From an uncultured Paracoccaceae bacterium (GTDB lineage Bacteria; Pseudomonadota; Alphaproteobacteria; Rhodobacterales; Rhodobacteraceae), in contig CANMQO010000003.1 of assembly GCA_947500055.1 (NCBI GenBank), forward strand, positions 1 to 64,000: DNA of 64,000 nucleotides, read 5' to 3'. The notes below the pieces were generated by a model that made no database searches, had not been told where the DNA came from, and was given only the letters and a program-made list of their open reading frames with translations. Each line of letters opens with the position of its first letter. Positions within the stretch are counted from its first letter, which is position 1. Position numbers and translations under genes: made by a program. Positions 40,990 to 50,721 of this stretch are shown here, piece after piece.

Positions 40990-41196
40990 TTAAGCCTCCG
41001 ATGCAGCGGCTGCTGCTTTTTCGTTCAGAATGGTTTTGACCTTCGCGGCATTGCGACGTGCGTTGCGGATGCCTGCAGTGTTTTCAAGCTGACCAGTGGC
41101 CTGCTGGAAACGCAGATTGAAGGATTCTTTTTTCAGGTTCACCAGCTCATCACGAAGCTGGTCGGGCGTTTTTTCCCGCAGTTCATTGGCGTTCAT
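40990..41196 (-). CDS. rpmC: 50S ribosomal protein L29
   Basis: [55 protein letters not shown]. Start trimmed to 41196. Confidence 0.97.
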   Translation of the reverse strand: MNANELREKTPDQLRDELVNLKKESFNLRFQQATGQLENTAGIRNARRNAAKVKTILNEKAAAAASEA

Positions 41197-41350
41197 GCCA
41201 TATTCCTTTGTCAACATCACCGGTGGGCCGCATGGAAACGTCACCCGATTCCCGGTGGAGTGGGTGTAGAAGTGGGCCGTATAGGGGGGTTGGGGGGATG
41301 TGGCAAGGGCCAATGTTCAGACGTGGGTATCAGGTGGCGGGATCTCCAAA

Positions 41351-42313
41351 TTACTTGGACCTCAATGGAATATCGGAGACAATCACTTTTGATCCCGACG
41401 CTTCTACACCAGCTCTTACTAGCAGCTCTCGGAAAGCTTCAGCGGAAACGTACGGATATTCTGTGGGGCCGATAATAAGGCGGTTCAGAAGGCTCGGTAA
41501 ATCGGCGTGAAAAAGACCATTGGCGGGATCGTGGCGCAAAGGCAATGACCAAATTGTTTGAGGAACACCATCAAGGACAACAATTTTTTTGGAAAGAATG
41601 CAGTCATCTTCGCCCAACTCAGACGGTCGAAAATAGATGCGCCACTCCCGCTCCTCCTTGAAACCGGGGTGCTTTGTGGCCAAAGCCATTATCTTGAATT
41701 TCTCATGTAGAAATCCAACAAACTGATTGGTCGACAACTTGGATAAATAGTCTGAGTTTTCGCCAATCCTGAGAATGATATCATCCAAGTGTGCCTTGAG
41801 ATGCGTACCGTCCCAGTAGTTCACCTCAGTTGAGTACACCTTTAGTTTGTCAGTTACCGCAGCAAACGGGGTGCTGTTTAGTACGAGTGCGACATCGCCA
41901 TACGCTCGCCACATTGAAAGTCGCCCACTCTGGTCTTCAGAAAAGTCGTGTTCAGACACACACGAGATGTAGGTCTCCAACCGCCAATCTTGCTCCCAAC
42001 CACGAAGGTTCTCCAAGGTAAGCTCAAGGACTTCTGGATTAAGTTCAGAAACTGCATCACGGAATTCCTGACCGGTATCGCGTAACAGGGTTTCGGCGAC
42101 GAACTCTAACCCATACGATATCTCGGAGAAATCATTCATCAAGCTGGCGTTTCTCAACCACAGATGCTGATCTTGAATGATCTTCTGAGCGGTATCCGCA
42201 GATGTGTAATAGACAAGTCGTTGGCCATTAGAGAGCTTTTGGGCGTTTCTCTCCAGATATCCGGGGAAAAACACATTCATGTAAGTGAGCATGTCATCAT
42301 CGTATTCCTGCAA
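41351..42313 (-). CDS. DUF2971-like domain protein
   Basis: LVYYTSADTAQKIIQDQHLWLRNASLMNDFSEISYGLEF...WRAYGDVALVLNSTPF; AT-richer than its surroundings. Confidence 0.8.
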   Translation of the reverse strand: MQEYDDDMLTYMNVFFPGYLERNAQKLSNGQRLVYYTSADTAQKIIQDQHLWLRNASLMNDFSEISYGLEFVAETLLRDTGQEFRDAVSELNPEVLELTLENLRGWEQDWRLETYISCVSEHDFSEDQSGRLSMWRAYGDVALVLNSTPFAAVTDKLKVYSTEVNYWDGTHLKAHLDDIILRIGENSDYLSKLSTNQFVGFLHEKFKIMALATKHPGFKEEREWRIYFRPSELGEDDCILSKKIVVLDGVPQTIWSLPLRHDPANGLFHADLPSLLNRLIIGPTEYPYVSAEAFRELLVRAGVEASGSKVIVSDIPLRSK

Positions 42314-42587
42314 GCTGAGACCCTCGCTAAATATGCAATCGCAAAGCTATCAGCTACGGTTGCGGGTGTAATATGAACTCTAATGGCGATCAAAGACTGG
42401 GGTGCTCAAGTAATAATTGCAATCCCCACCCGGCGGCAACGCCGGGCAGCGCCCGACCTCCCCCCGGAGGGCGCTCTTGCAACGTCACAAACAGCACAAC
42501 GTCAGCTCTCTTGGCACCCTCACCCGCAACACAACTCAACCAAACGCCCTCCAGGTCGGGCACTGCCCTCAGCACAAAAAACAACCC

Positions 42588-42608
42588 GTCCCGGGCCTGA
42601 CCCGGGAC
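42588..42608. repeat. Alphaproteobacterial REP-like hairpin
   Basis: GTCCCGGG-CCTGA-CCCGGGAC. Confidence 0.7.
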
Positions 42609-42638
42609 CTCAACCCCGACCACCGGCGCCAATCCACA

Positions 42639-42950
42639 CTAACAATACCGCGCCCTGACGGCCCGCACGGCTTCCACCGGCACATCATCCGGGTCTAGAT
42701 ATCCACCAACCGCCAGCCACCGGGAAAACCGTGGCGTTGCGCAGTCCAGCCGCAGCACGCCAAAGAAGTCGCCAAGCTTTCCGTCCCCCTTGACGTAAAC
42801 CTCATGCGCCGCACCGGTGTCTGTCAGATAAACCGCCGACCAGTCCTGCGTGTAAGGGCCGCCCACCTCGTCCGTGAAAAGAAGTTCCATCCCCTGCGCC
42901 CGGGCATCAGCGGCAAAGAGTGTCAGGGCGAGTATCAATAGGCGAGCCAT
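42639..42950 (-). CDS. Secreted hypothetical protein
   Basis: Signal peptide MARLLILALTLFAADARAQ; short ORF; no family recognised. Confidence 0.6.
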   Translation of the reverse strand: MARLLILALTLFAADARAQGMELLFTDEVGGPYTQDWSAVYLTDTGAAHEVYVKGDGKLGDFFGVLRLDCATPRFSRWLAVGGYLDPDDVPVEAVRAVRARYC

Positions 42951-43080
42951 GCGCAGTCCTGATGTTGTGATACCTCGGGGTCTAGCACGGCGTTGCCCAC
43001 AGCGGACACCGCAAACCTTAACGCGGCATTCACATTTGCACCGCACGCCCCGTTAACAGGGCAAATCGGCGCGACGGGGT

Positions 43081-43119
43081 CCGACGTTTTGCCGACGCAT
43101 CGCCGACGCTTTGCCGACA
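43081..43119. repeat. 11-bp period tandem repeat (CCGACGNNTYG), 3.5 units
   Basis: CCGACG at 43081, 43092 and 43103, CCGACA at 43114; exact 11-bp spacing. Confidence 0.8.
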
Positions 43120-43281
43120 GCCATTTTCGGCCCAAACCCCAATATTAACAGTTGATTCGCTAAACCGGACAAACCGGGGTGTTGCGTGCCCTGCCCCACC
43201 CCACCGAACGTTGCGTCCCGCCAACGCAAAACACCCGCCTTGTTGCCAAAGCGGGCGCCTGTCCGATAATCGGCGACGGGG

Positions 43282-44358
43282 TCAGCCTTTGTTGGCCTCG
43301 CGGAATGCGGTCAGGTGGCGACGCACGGTCGCGAACCACAAGCCGGAATCCTTGATGTTGCCCAAACCATTATTGACCACGTCCAGGATCTCCTCCTTCT
43401 GCGGATGGGTCTTGGCAATCACCGCATGCAGCACGTCCACAAAGGTCAGCGCCTCATGCATCTGGATCTGGTCATCGGCGCTCAGCTCATTGATCCGGCC
43501 CAGCGCCACATCAACGGCGACCAACGCGGCATCGGCCTTGTTTTCAAGGACAAAGTTGATGCAATCCGCGGCCGATGGCGCACGCACGATCTCAATCACA
43601 GGGGCGACCAGATCAACCTCTTCCAACGGGGCCAGCGTATAGGCCTCCGCCCGGCAGATACGTTTGCCTTTCAATTCCGAATGGTCCGCAAACACAGGAT
43701 CAGAGGCAGGTGTGTAGTACCCCAGCACCTCTTCATATAGCGGATCGCTGAATTCAAGATTGTTGCAGCGGAACTTGCTTTCATCCTCCAGCTTGTCGAT
43801 CAGATCGCAGTTCGGCTGGCTCCAACCGATGCTCAGATCATAGGCATGATCCGTGATCAGCGGCTGCAAATGGGCACCATCATCATTGATGAAATCAATC
43901 TGGTATTCCGGCTTACTGTCGGCGTTCTCCAGTGCTAAGTTTATGATTTCAGTCAACAAACCGCCCTGCGCCTGATCCTCATCCATAAACGGCGCCCAAC
44001 CCGTTGCAGTCAACACGCGGATGGGGCGATCACCCGATGGGCCAGGCAGCGCTTCGGTGGTGCGCTGGCGGATTGCGGCGGCGTTCGCGGCGGATTGACC
44101 CAGATCATCGCCAAGGCAGGGGATAAAGATCAGGTCGCCAACACGGATATTACCGGGGTTTGGCCCGATCACATCCACATTGGCACTATAAATAAGGTTA
44201 TAGTTGGCCGTATCGCCATAGGCACGCTGTGCGATGGTGGACAGATAGTCGCCCGCTTGAATCTTGTAGTCCTGACCGCAAGCAACGCTCTGCGCAGCGG
44301 CGGCCCCCGCAAGCAGACACAGACCCGAACTGATGAGAAGTGATTTCACTGTATTCAT
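43282..44358 (-). CDS. LysM domain fused to a family-3-type solute-binding protein domain
   Basis: YKIQAGDYLSTIAQRAYGDTANYNLIYSANVDVIGPNPGNIRVGDLIFIP (LysM), then PIRVLTATGWAPFMDEDQAQGGLLTEIINLALEN (SBP_bac_3-like). Confidence 0.82.
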   Translation of the reverse strand: MNTVKSLLISSGLCLLAGAAAAQSVACGQDYKIQAGDYLSTIAQRAYGDTANYNLIYSANVDVIGPNPGNIRVGDLIFIPCLGDDLGQSAANAAAIRQRTTEALPGPSGDRPIRVLTATGWAPFMDEDQAQGGLLTEIINLALENADSKPEYQIDFINDDGAHLQPLITDHAYDLSIGWSQPNCDLIDKLEDESKFRCNNLEFSDPLYEEVLGYYTPASDPVFADHSELKGKRICRAEAYTLAPLEEVDLVAPVIEIVRAPSAADCINFVLENKADAALVAVDVALGRINELSADDQIQMHEALTFVDVLHAVIAKTHPQKEEILDVVNNGLGNIKDSGLWFATVRRHLTAFREANKG

Positions 44359-44533
44359 TTTCGATTGTCCTTTACTGATTAAGGAAGAATTGTTGCTATT
44401 CTGGCGACATTGCTAAAAGCGGTCTGTGGCAAGAGTTTGTCCAGATACCGACGACCATAAGTCATTGGGGGCCATGCCCCCTACCAACAGCAATGGCCCT
44501 CGCACTCTTATTATTTCGGCGCTAAAGAGGGGC

Positions 44534-45157
44534 ATGTCTGACATCAAATCGCTTTTCGCTACCCGATTGTACCACGCCAAGCTGGCGGAACTGGGTAAAT
44601 CTATCGATGCCTCTGAACTGGAGACTTCCTGCCTTGTCATCGCGGACGATGACGAAGCCGGTCAGAACTGGTGCGAGGAAAACGGCTATCCCGGTTACAC
44701 GTCCTATGCATCGCTGACAGATTTACCATGGCGCTTTCCGATCTTTGCCGATCTGGTCAAGGTGCTTGATGCCCATGTGGCAGTCTTTGCCAAGGACTTG
44801 CAGTTTGATCTCGGAGATAAGGCGCTCAAGCTGGAAGATATCTGGATCAACATCCTGCCCCCAGGGGGCATCCATACCAGCCACATCCATCCGCATTCGG
44901 TGATCAGCGGAACGACCTATGTGGCAATGCCTGAAGGGGCGAGCGCCCTGAAACTTGAAGACCCTCGATCCGCAATGATGATGGCCGCCCCACCCCGGAC
45001 AAAGGATGCACGCGAGGAACTGCGGCAATTCATCTATGTTTCCCCCGCGGTCAGCGATGTGCTGCTATGGGAAAGCTGGTTGCGCCACGAGGTACCGATG
45101 AACATGGCCGAGGACGAGGAAAGAATCTCCGTCAGTTTCAACTACAATTGGGAATAG
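44534..45157 (+). CDS. Putative 2OG-Fe(II) oxygenase (TIGR02466-like)
   Basis: WINILPPGGIHTSHIHPHSVISGTTYVAMPEGASALKLEDPR; C-terminal RISVSFNYNW. Start set to MSDIKSLFATRLYHAKL. Confidence 0.85.
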   Translation: MSDIKSLFATRLYHAKLAELGKSIDASELETSCLVIADDDEAGQNWCEENGYPGYTSYASLTDLPWRFPIFADLVKVLDAHVAVFAKDLQFDLGDKALKLEDIWINILPPGGIHTSHIHPHSVISGTTYVAMPEGASALKLEDPRSAMMMAAPPRTKDAREELRQFIYVSPAVSDVLLWESWLRHEVPMNMAEDEERISVSFNYNWE

Positions 45158-45231
45158 CACCCTCGCCAGAGCAAAAAGTACCACCAGCGCGAGCGGCTTT
45201 CACATCAATCGGAGTCGGGCGCAGTAATTAA

Positions 45232-45395
45232 CTACGGCTGGATCAGAGCGGCCGCCGCAACCAGTAGGACGGTGCCGATCAGAAGTGGAAATGCTTGGTA
45301 TGGCGCGCCGCTGATCTGGCCATAAGCCGGAATGGTCAACACCCCAAAACAGCACCGACCCGGCAGTTCCCAATGAATTGTCGGGCCACGTGGAG
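45232..45395 (-). pseudogene. Decayed C-terminal fragment of a multipass membrane protein, with frameshift
   Basis: Minus-strand frames give ...NSLGTAGSVLFWG and, after a +1 shift in TTTTGGGG, VLTIPAYGQISGAPYQAFPLLIGTVLLVAAAALIQP*. Confidence 0.4.
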
Positions 45396-45437
45396 GCAGG
45401 GCGACACGTGCGCCACCCTGCCGATCGTCATGTCGTC

Positions 45438-45929
45438 TTAAGGCAGCAAAACGGCATCAATCACGTGGATGACACCGTTGGAGGCCATGATGTCTGCGGT
45501 GGTGACATTGCTTTCCTCAACCTTGACGCCATTCCGCCCATCGATATGAACTTCGGCACCATTCACAGTGGCCACTGACAAACGTTGGCCCGCCAATTCG
45601 TCAGATGTCACAGCACCCGGAACCACATGGTAAGTCAGGATTGCTGTCAGCTTGTCCTTGTTTTCGGGCAACAGCAGGCTGTCTACGGTACCTGCCGGCA
45701 ATGCGGCAAATGCCGCGTCAGTTGGTGCAAAAACCGTGAAGGGGCCTTCACCCTTCAGCGTTTCTACAAGACCTGCAGCCTTGACAGCAGCGACCAGCGT
45801 GTTGAAGTTTCCGTTAGAGGCCGCGATGTCAACGATATCGGGTTCTTTTTCCATCATCGGTGTACAGGCCGCGGCAACGGCAACCCCTGCGGCGAGGATC
45901 GTGGATTTCAGTGCAAAACGACGGTTCAT
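45438..45929 (-). CDS. Fasciclin domain-containing protein
   Basis: [37 protein letters not shown]...[11 protein letters not shown]. Start trimmed to MNRRFALKS. Confidence 0.96.
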   Translation of the reverse strand: MNRRFALKSTILAAGVAVAAACTPMMEKEPDIVDIAASNGNFNTLVAAVKAAGLVETLKGEGPFTVFAPTDAAFAALPAGTVDSLLLPENKDKLTAILTYHVVPGAVTSDELAGQRLSVATVNGAEVHIDGRNGVKVEESNVTTADIMASNGVIHVIDAVLLP

Positions 45930-46052
45930 TGGGCAGTCCTTTCGTGTCCCTGTTAACAATCTTGTTACGGGAGGACAGCCGCACTGGTTGTCATTCTGAC
46001 AATGTATTGATGCACTGCATTATAGTGATCCAATCTGGGCGCCGAAGCGTAT

Positions 46053-46418
46053 CTAGGACTCTTTGCAGTGACGGCGGAAGGATTGCTTGAGCATATCCAA
46101 CTCACTGCGCAGCAACGCAATTTCGGCACGCATATCTTCGGCAAGCGCCCGGCCGGAGATCAAGGTGAAACTGTCGAGGATATTGTTTTGTTCATCGCTG
46201 ATGACAAAGGTCTGCACCCCGTCACTGATCAGGCGCAGGGGCACGGGCACGCTGACGCGCCAAACATCATGTGCCGCATCATAAGTCAGTTCCGGTCCGT
46301 CGATGACTTCACCCAGATGACTGACGGTCAGATTCGGCTCTTTCTCTCCGGCGCCAGATAGTTCGCCTTCCCAGATACCGCTGCGCAGTTGAGTTTTTGT
46401 CAGTATCAGCTCAGACAT
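46053..46418 (-). CDS. Conserved hypothetical protein
   Basis: Intact ORF with alphaproteobacterial codon usage; overlapping context with the DUF6478-like gene. Confidence 0.7.
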   Translation of the reverse strand: MSELILTKTQLRSGIWEGELSGAGEKEPNLTVSHLGEVIDGPELTYDAAHDVWRVSVPVPLRLISDGVQTFVISDEQNNILDSFTLISGRALAEDMRAEIALLRSELDMLKQSFRRHCKES

Positions 46419-46437
46419 TGGTTGTTTTCCCCTGCTA

Positions 46438-47253
46438 TCACAGCTCGGCCCGCGGGAAGCGGCAGATGTTCAGGTCGCGCAATGTGATCCGGTTCATATA
46501 GGGGTTTTCGAACATCAGATCGATCCACATTTGGCCAACCCGTTTTTCGTTCAGCTGGCTATGGCCAAGATCAAATTCCACAACCGTTTCGGTTTGATCA
46601 TCAGGCAGGGTTTCCAGCACGGTTTCCGTGTTCGGCCCATGCTTTACATTCAGTCGAGCAAACGCCTTGACCGGGGATTCCCGATCGAGTGTGACGGCCA
46701 GTTGGATCAGATGTTGTTTGCGCAGCCCTTCGCAAACCCCTTTGGGGACATCCAGCACCAGTGACACAAAATTGCCGGTGAACGAGAACACTTCGAGATT
46801 GATACCATATGCCGCCAAATCGTCATCGCGCGTGTTTCGGATCTGACTGATCGCGATTTCGCCGACTGGGCAATCGTGAAACACAGTCATATCATGGCCA
46901 AGCCGGTCCTTGTTCCGCACCGGAGCGATCCCGCGTTCGGATAGCGCCCCACGCCATTGTTGCGGTCGCCACGCCCAATCGGTTCCCGCAGGCCGCGCAA
47001 ATGTGTTTGATCCGATCCGGGGCAAAGCCAGCCTGATGTCGGCGATATGGGTCAGTTCCTGCAAAGGTGACCGCAACTGCCGCGCCTGCTGCCGTTGCGC
47101 GCGCAGTGTCGCAAGTTCGGCATCTGACGCATTGCTTGCGGCATCCAGCCACCTTGTTAGTGTCCGTTTATGCAGGAACTGTCCGATTGTTCCATCCGGA
47201 TTAATCGCCATCATGCCCCCTTTCACCGCGTTGATCCCCGGTGATTGTGCCAA
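46438..47253 (-). CDS. DUF6478-like conserved protein
   Basis: TDWAWRPQQWRGALSERGIAPV..HDCPVGEIAISQIRNTR..DLMFENPYMNRITLRDLNICRFPRAEL. Confidence 0.7.
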   Translation of the reverse strand: MAQSPGINAVKGGMMAINPDGTIGQFLHKRTLTRWLDAASNASDAELATLRAQRQQARQLRSPLQELTHIADIRLALPRIGSNTFARPAGTDWAWRPQQWRGALSERGIAPVRNKDRLGHDMTVFHDCPVGEIAISQIRNTRDDDLAAYGINLEVFSFTGNFVSLVLDVPKGVCEGLRKQHLIQLAVTLDRESPVKAFARLNVKHGPNTETVLETLPDDQTETVVEFDLGHSQLNEKRVGQMWIDLMFENPYMNRITLRDLNICRFPRAEL

Positions 47254-47276
47254 ACCGATGTGAAGATTGAAACAAT

Positions 47277-47888
47277 TTAGCTCTCGGATGCCGAAGCGTC
47301 AGTGTTTTCATCAGTTCCCAACAGACCTGTCACAACCAGACCAAGCAGCCAAGACCCGGTTCCTTCGGTCAGCGGTGCGCTGGCCAGCCCGCGCACCGCA
47401 ACTGTCACAAGTCGTCCGTTGATATCGGTAAAGGCTCGCCATTCTTCGGCGTCCAACCCCTTGATTGGCGGCACCCCGTCATCATTGAAATGTACGGTGA
47501 CGGTGTTTTCTTCCGCTTCCGCCGCGATCACTGTGATGTCGCCGCCATTCCCTGACGCGCTAAGCAACCCTGCCCCGGCATCGTTGCCCAGCAGGCTAAT
47601 CAGCCCTTCGCTGTTGTCTGCGACCATACCACTGGCTGGTGCCCCGACCTGAACCGTGGCCACCCCAAGAACGTCAGGCGCATTATCACCGCTGCCCAAG
47701 GTGGCGCAGGGGGCCATCACGGCAAAGCCCGCATCAGGGTTACTGGAGCCGGGATCAATACAATAGCCAGCGGGTGCGGTCGCAGTGACCCCACCCTCAA
47801 CCAGAACCAGCGACTTCACCGGCGGTGCGGCGGGAGTGCAACCCGCAACGGCTGCAAGACCTGCAATCCCCAGAATGATCGGCCGCAA
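47277..47888 (-). CDS. Putative lipoprotein, hypothetical
   Basis: Lipobox-like LAAVAGC near the N-terminus. Confidence 0.72.
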   Translation of the reverse strand: MRPIILGIAGLAAVAGCTPAAPPVKSLVLVEGGVTATAPAGYCIDPGSSNPDAGFAVMAPCATLGSGDNAPDVLGVATVQVGAPASGMVADNSEGLISLLGNDAGAGLLSASGNGGDITVIAAEAEENTVTVHFNDDGVPPIKGLDAEEWRAFTDINGRLVTVAVRGLASAPLTEGTGSWLLGLVVTGLLGTDENTDASASES

Positions 47889-47890
47889 GA

Positions 47891-49624
47891 TCAGAGATCC
47901 ATATAGATGTGCTTTTCATCCTTGGCACCGGGATGGGTCACCGCCCCGAGCCGCGCCCCGCCCACAAGTTGCGCATATTTCCAGAGCGCGCCGGAAGCGT
48001 AGATCGTCTCTTTCGGCCCTTTCCAGTTATCCTTACGCGTGACCAGTTCTTCATCTGTCAGGTCCACGGACAATTCGCCGGTGATCGCGTTGATGGTGAT
48101 CATGTCGCCATCTTCCAACAGGCCGATGGGGCCGCCATGTGCCGCCTCTGGCCCGACATGGCCCACGCAGAACCCACGCGTCGCGCCAGAAAAACGCCCA
48201 TCTGTGATCAGGGCAACCTTTTTGCCCATGCCTTGCCCCGACAGCGCGGCTGTGGTGGCCAACATTTCGCGCATCCCCGGCCCGCCGGATGGTCCTTCGT
48301 TACGGATCACCAGCACTTCGCCTTCTTTGTAGCCACGCGCCTTGACCGCCTCGAACGCGTCCTCTTCGCATTCGAACACACGGGCAGGACCGGTGAAAAC
48401 CTGTTCCTCTTCCGACATGCCTGCGACCTTTACGATGGCGCCTTCGGGGGCGAGGTTGCCCTTCAGCCCGACAACGCCACCAGTCTTGGTGATCGGGTTG
48501 GCGGCGGGGTAGATCACCTTGCCGTCTGCCTCGCCTTCGATCAGGTCGAGTTCCTCGCCCATGGTCCGGCCCGAGGCTGTCATGCAATCCTCATGGATCA
48601 GGCCGGCCTTGCGCAACTCCTTCATCACGACGGGCACGCCGCCGACCTCATACAGGTCCTTGGCCACGAATTGCCCGCCCGGTTTCAGGTCGACGAAATA
48701 GGGCGTGTCATGGAAAATGTCGCAGACATCAAACAGGTCGAAATCGATCCCGGCCTCATGGGCAATCGCAGGCAGGTGCAGGCCCGCGTTGGTGGACCCG
48801 CCGGTGCAGGCCACGATGCGGGCCGCGTTTTCGAGCGATTTACGGGTGACGATGTCGCGGGCGCGGATGTTCTTTTCCAGCAGGTTCATGACCGCTTCGC
48901 CGCTGGCCTGGGCATATTGATCCCGGCTTTCATAAGGTGCTGGTGCGCCTGCGGAATTGAGGAGGGCAAGACCAATGGCCTCGGATACGCAAGCCATGGT
49001 GTTGGCGGTGAACTGCCCGCCGCAGGCACCGGCAGATGGACACGCGACCTTTTCCAGCGCGCGCAGTTCTTCGTCGGAATTGGCTCCGGCCTGATGGCGG
49101 CCCACGGCCTCGAACACGTCCTGCACAGTGACGTCCTTGCCATTGAACCGACCCGGCATGATTGATCCGCCATACATGAAGACGGATGGCGTGTTCAGCC
49201 GGACCATGGCCATCATCATCCCCGGCAGGGATTTGTCGCAGCCCGCAAGCCCCACGATCGCATCATAACAATGGCCGCGCATGGTCAGTTCGACCGTGTC
49301 GGCGATGGCTTCGCGCGAGGCCAGCGAGGACCGCATCCCTTCATGCCCCATGGCGATGCCGTCGGTGACGGTAATTGTTGTGAATTCGCGCGGCGTTCCG
49401 CTGGCGGCCTTGACCCCAAGCTTCACCGCCTGCGCCTGCCGGTTGAGCGAGATGTTACATGGTGCGGCCTCGTTCCAGCAGGTGGCAACACCAATGAAAG
49501 GCTGGGCGATATCTTCCTCATCCAGACCCATGGCATAGTAATAGGATCGGTGCGGCGCGCGCGCCGGCCCCTGGGTTACGTGGCGGCTGGGTAGGTTGGT
49601 CTTGTCGGCCTTGCCTTTGAGCAT
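47891..49624 (-). CDS. ilvD: Dihydroxy-acid dehydratase
   Basis: [63 protein letters not shown]. Start trimmed to MLKGKAD. Confidence 0.98.
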   Translation of the reverse strand: MLKGKADKTNLPSRHVTQGPARAPHRSYYYAMGLDEEDIAQPFIGVATCWNEAAPCNISLNRQAQAVKLGVKAASGTPREFTTITVTDGIAMGHEGMRSSLASREAIADTVELTMRGHCYDAIVGLAGCDKSLPGMMMAMVRLNTPSVFMYGGSIMPGRFNGKDVTVQDVFEAVGRHQAGANSDEELRALEKVACPSAGACGGQFTANTMACVSEAIGLALLNSAGAPAPYESRDQYAQASGEAVMNLLEKNIRARDIVTRKSLENAARIVACTGGSTNAGLHLPAIAHEAGIDFDLFDVCDIFHDTPYFVDLKPGGQFVAKDLYEVGGVPVVMKELRKAGLIHEDCMTASGRTMGEELDLIEGEADGKVIYPAANPITKTGGVVGLKGNLAPEGAIVKVAGMSEEEQVFTGPARVFECEEDAFEAVKARGYKEGEVLVIRNEGPSGGPGMREMLATTAALSGQGMGKKVALITDGRFSGATRGFCVGHVGPEAAHGGPIGLLEDGDMITINAITGELSVDLTDEELVTRKDNWKGPKETIYASGALWKYAQLVGGARLGAVTHPGAKDEKHIYMDL

Positions 49625-49734
49625 CTGGTCTTCTCCCGGAGAACTGTTGGAAACGGGTCTAAATAGTGGGCCGCAGCGACGCAAGGCGGAACTGATGTTG
49701 CGCGCACCACCCTGCGTGGTCATACGGGTGAGGC

Positions 49735-50652
49735 ATGGCACAAGATCAGACCCCATATGCCGCCCACCGGGCATTTGTCGCACCCGCATGGCAGCGCCGG
49801 GAGTTGTGGCGCATCGGCGTCATGATTGTTGGGTTCGAGCTGGCCTTTGACATCGCGCCACAGCTGGTGGCGGCGATATTGCCCAATGAAGCTGCGGTTG
49901 CCAGCTATTATGAGGGCGTCAGCAAGTGGGCGACCTTGTTGCAACTGGCGACATTCGGTGTAACGGCGTTTTTGTTTGTACTGCTGCTGCGGCGGGTCCA
50001 TCGGCGCGGGTTCTGGTCGTTGATTGGCGCACCGGGTTGGGCGTTGTCCGATCTGTGGCGGGTGAGCATTGCGGTTGGCGGCATCCTGCTACTGCTGGAA
50101 GCCCTGCCGCCATGGGTCAGTGCCGGCGACGGGGTTGAGATGCGCAACCTCGCCGGATGGCTGGTCACAATCCCCTTGGTTCTGGCGGTGCTGATCATTC
50201 AGGTTGGCACCGAAGAAATCTATTTCCGCGGGTATCTGCAACAACAGTTTGCCTGCCTGTCCCGTGCGCGGTTCGTTTGGATGCTGGCCCCTTCGCTGAT
50301 GTTTGGTGTCTCGCATTATGCCAATGGTCTTGGGGTGGCTGATGGGGTGATGTGGGTCATCTGGGCCACGATGCTTGGGCTGGCCTGCGCAGACCTGACA
50401 GCGCGAACTGGAGCGCTGGGCGCCGCAATCGGCCTGCATCTTGCCAATAATCTATTTGCCCTGCTGATTGTCGGGATCGAGGGGTGGCCGACATCCGGTC
50501 TGGCCTTGTTCGTATATCCGGCCCTTGACCGCAGCGACATGGACACAAGCGCAGCGATGCTTGCCACCCCTGCGGCGTTGTTTGAATTGACGATCATGTG
50601 CCTGACCGTGCTCATCATGTGGTTATCTGCCCGGATCACCCTGCGCCGATAG
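49735..50652 (+). CDS. CPBP family intramembrane metalloprotease
   Basis: [11 protein letters not shown] motif 1 and FGVSHYANG motif 2; multiple TM segments. Confidence 0.9.
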   Translation: MAQDQTPYAAHRAFVAPAWQRRELWRIGVMIVGFELAFDIAPQLVAAILPNEAAVASYYEGVSKWATLLQLATFGVTAFLFVLLLRRVHRRGFWSLIGAPGWALSDLWRVSIAVGGILLLLEALPPWVSAGDGVEMRNLAGWLVTIPLVLAVLIIQVGTEEIYFRGYLQQQFACLSRARFVWMLAPSLMFGVSHYANGLGVADGVMWVIWATMLGLACADLTARTGALGAAIGLHLANNLFALLIVGIEGWPTSGLALFVYPALDRSDMDTSAAMLATPAALFELTIMCLTVLIMWLSARITLRR

Positions 50653-50721
50653 CATCAGGACCCTAATTGCAATTCATCGCGCTGGGGCATATTTGGTGGG
50701 TGAAATGTCAAAGGTTGCCCC

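Noticed and set aside
47909-49165. 418-aa plus-strand ORF
   Set aside because: Fully antisense to ilvD; no recognisable domain.
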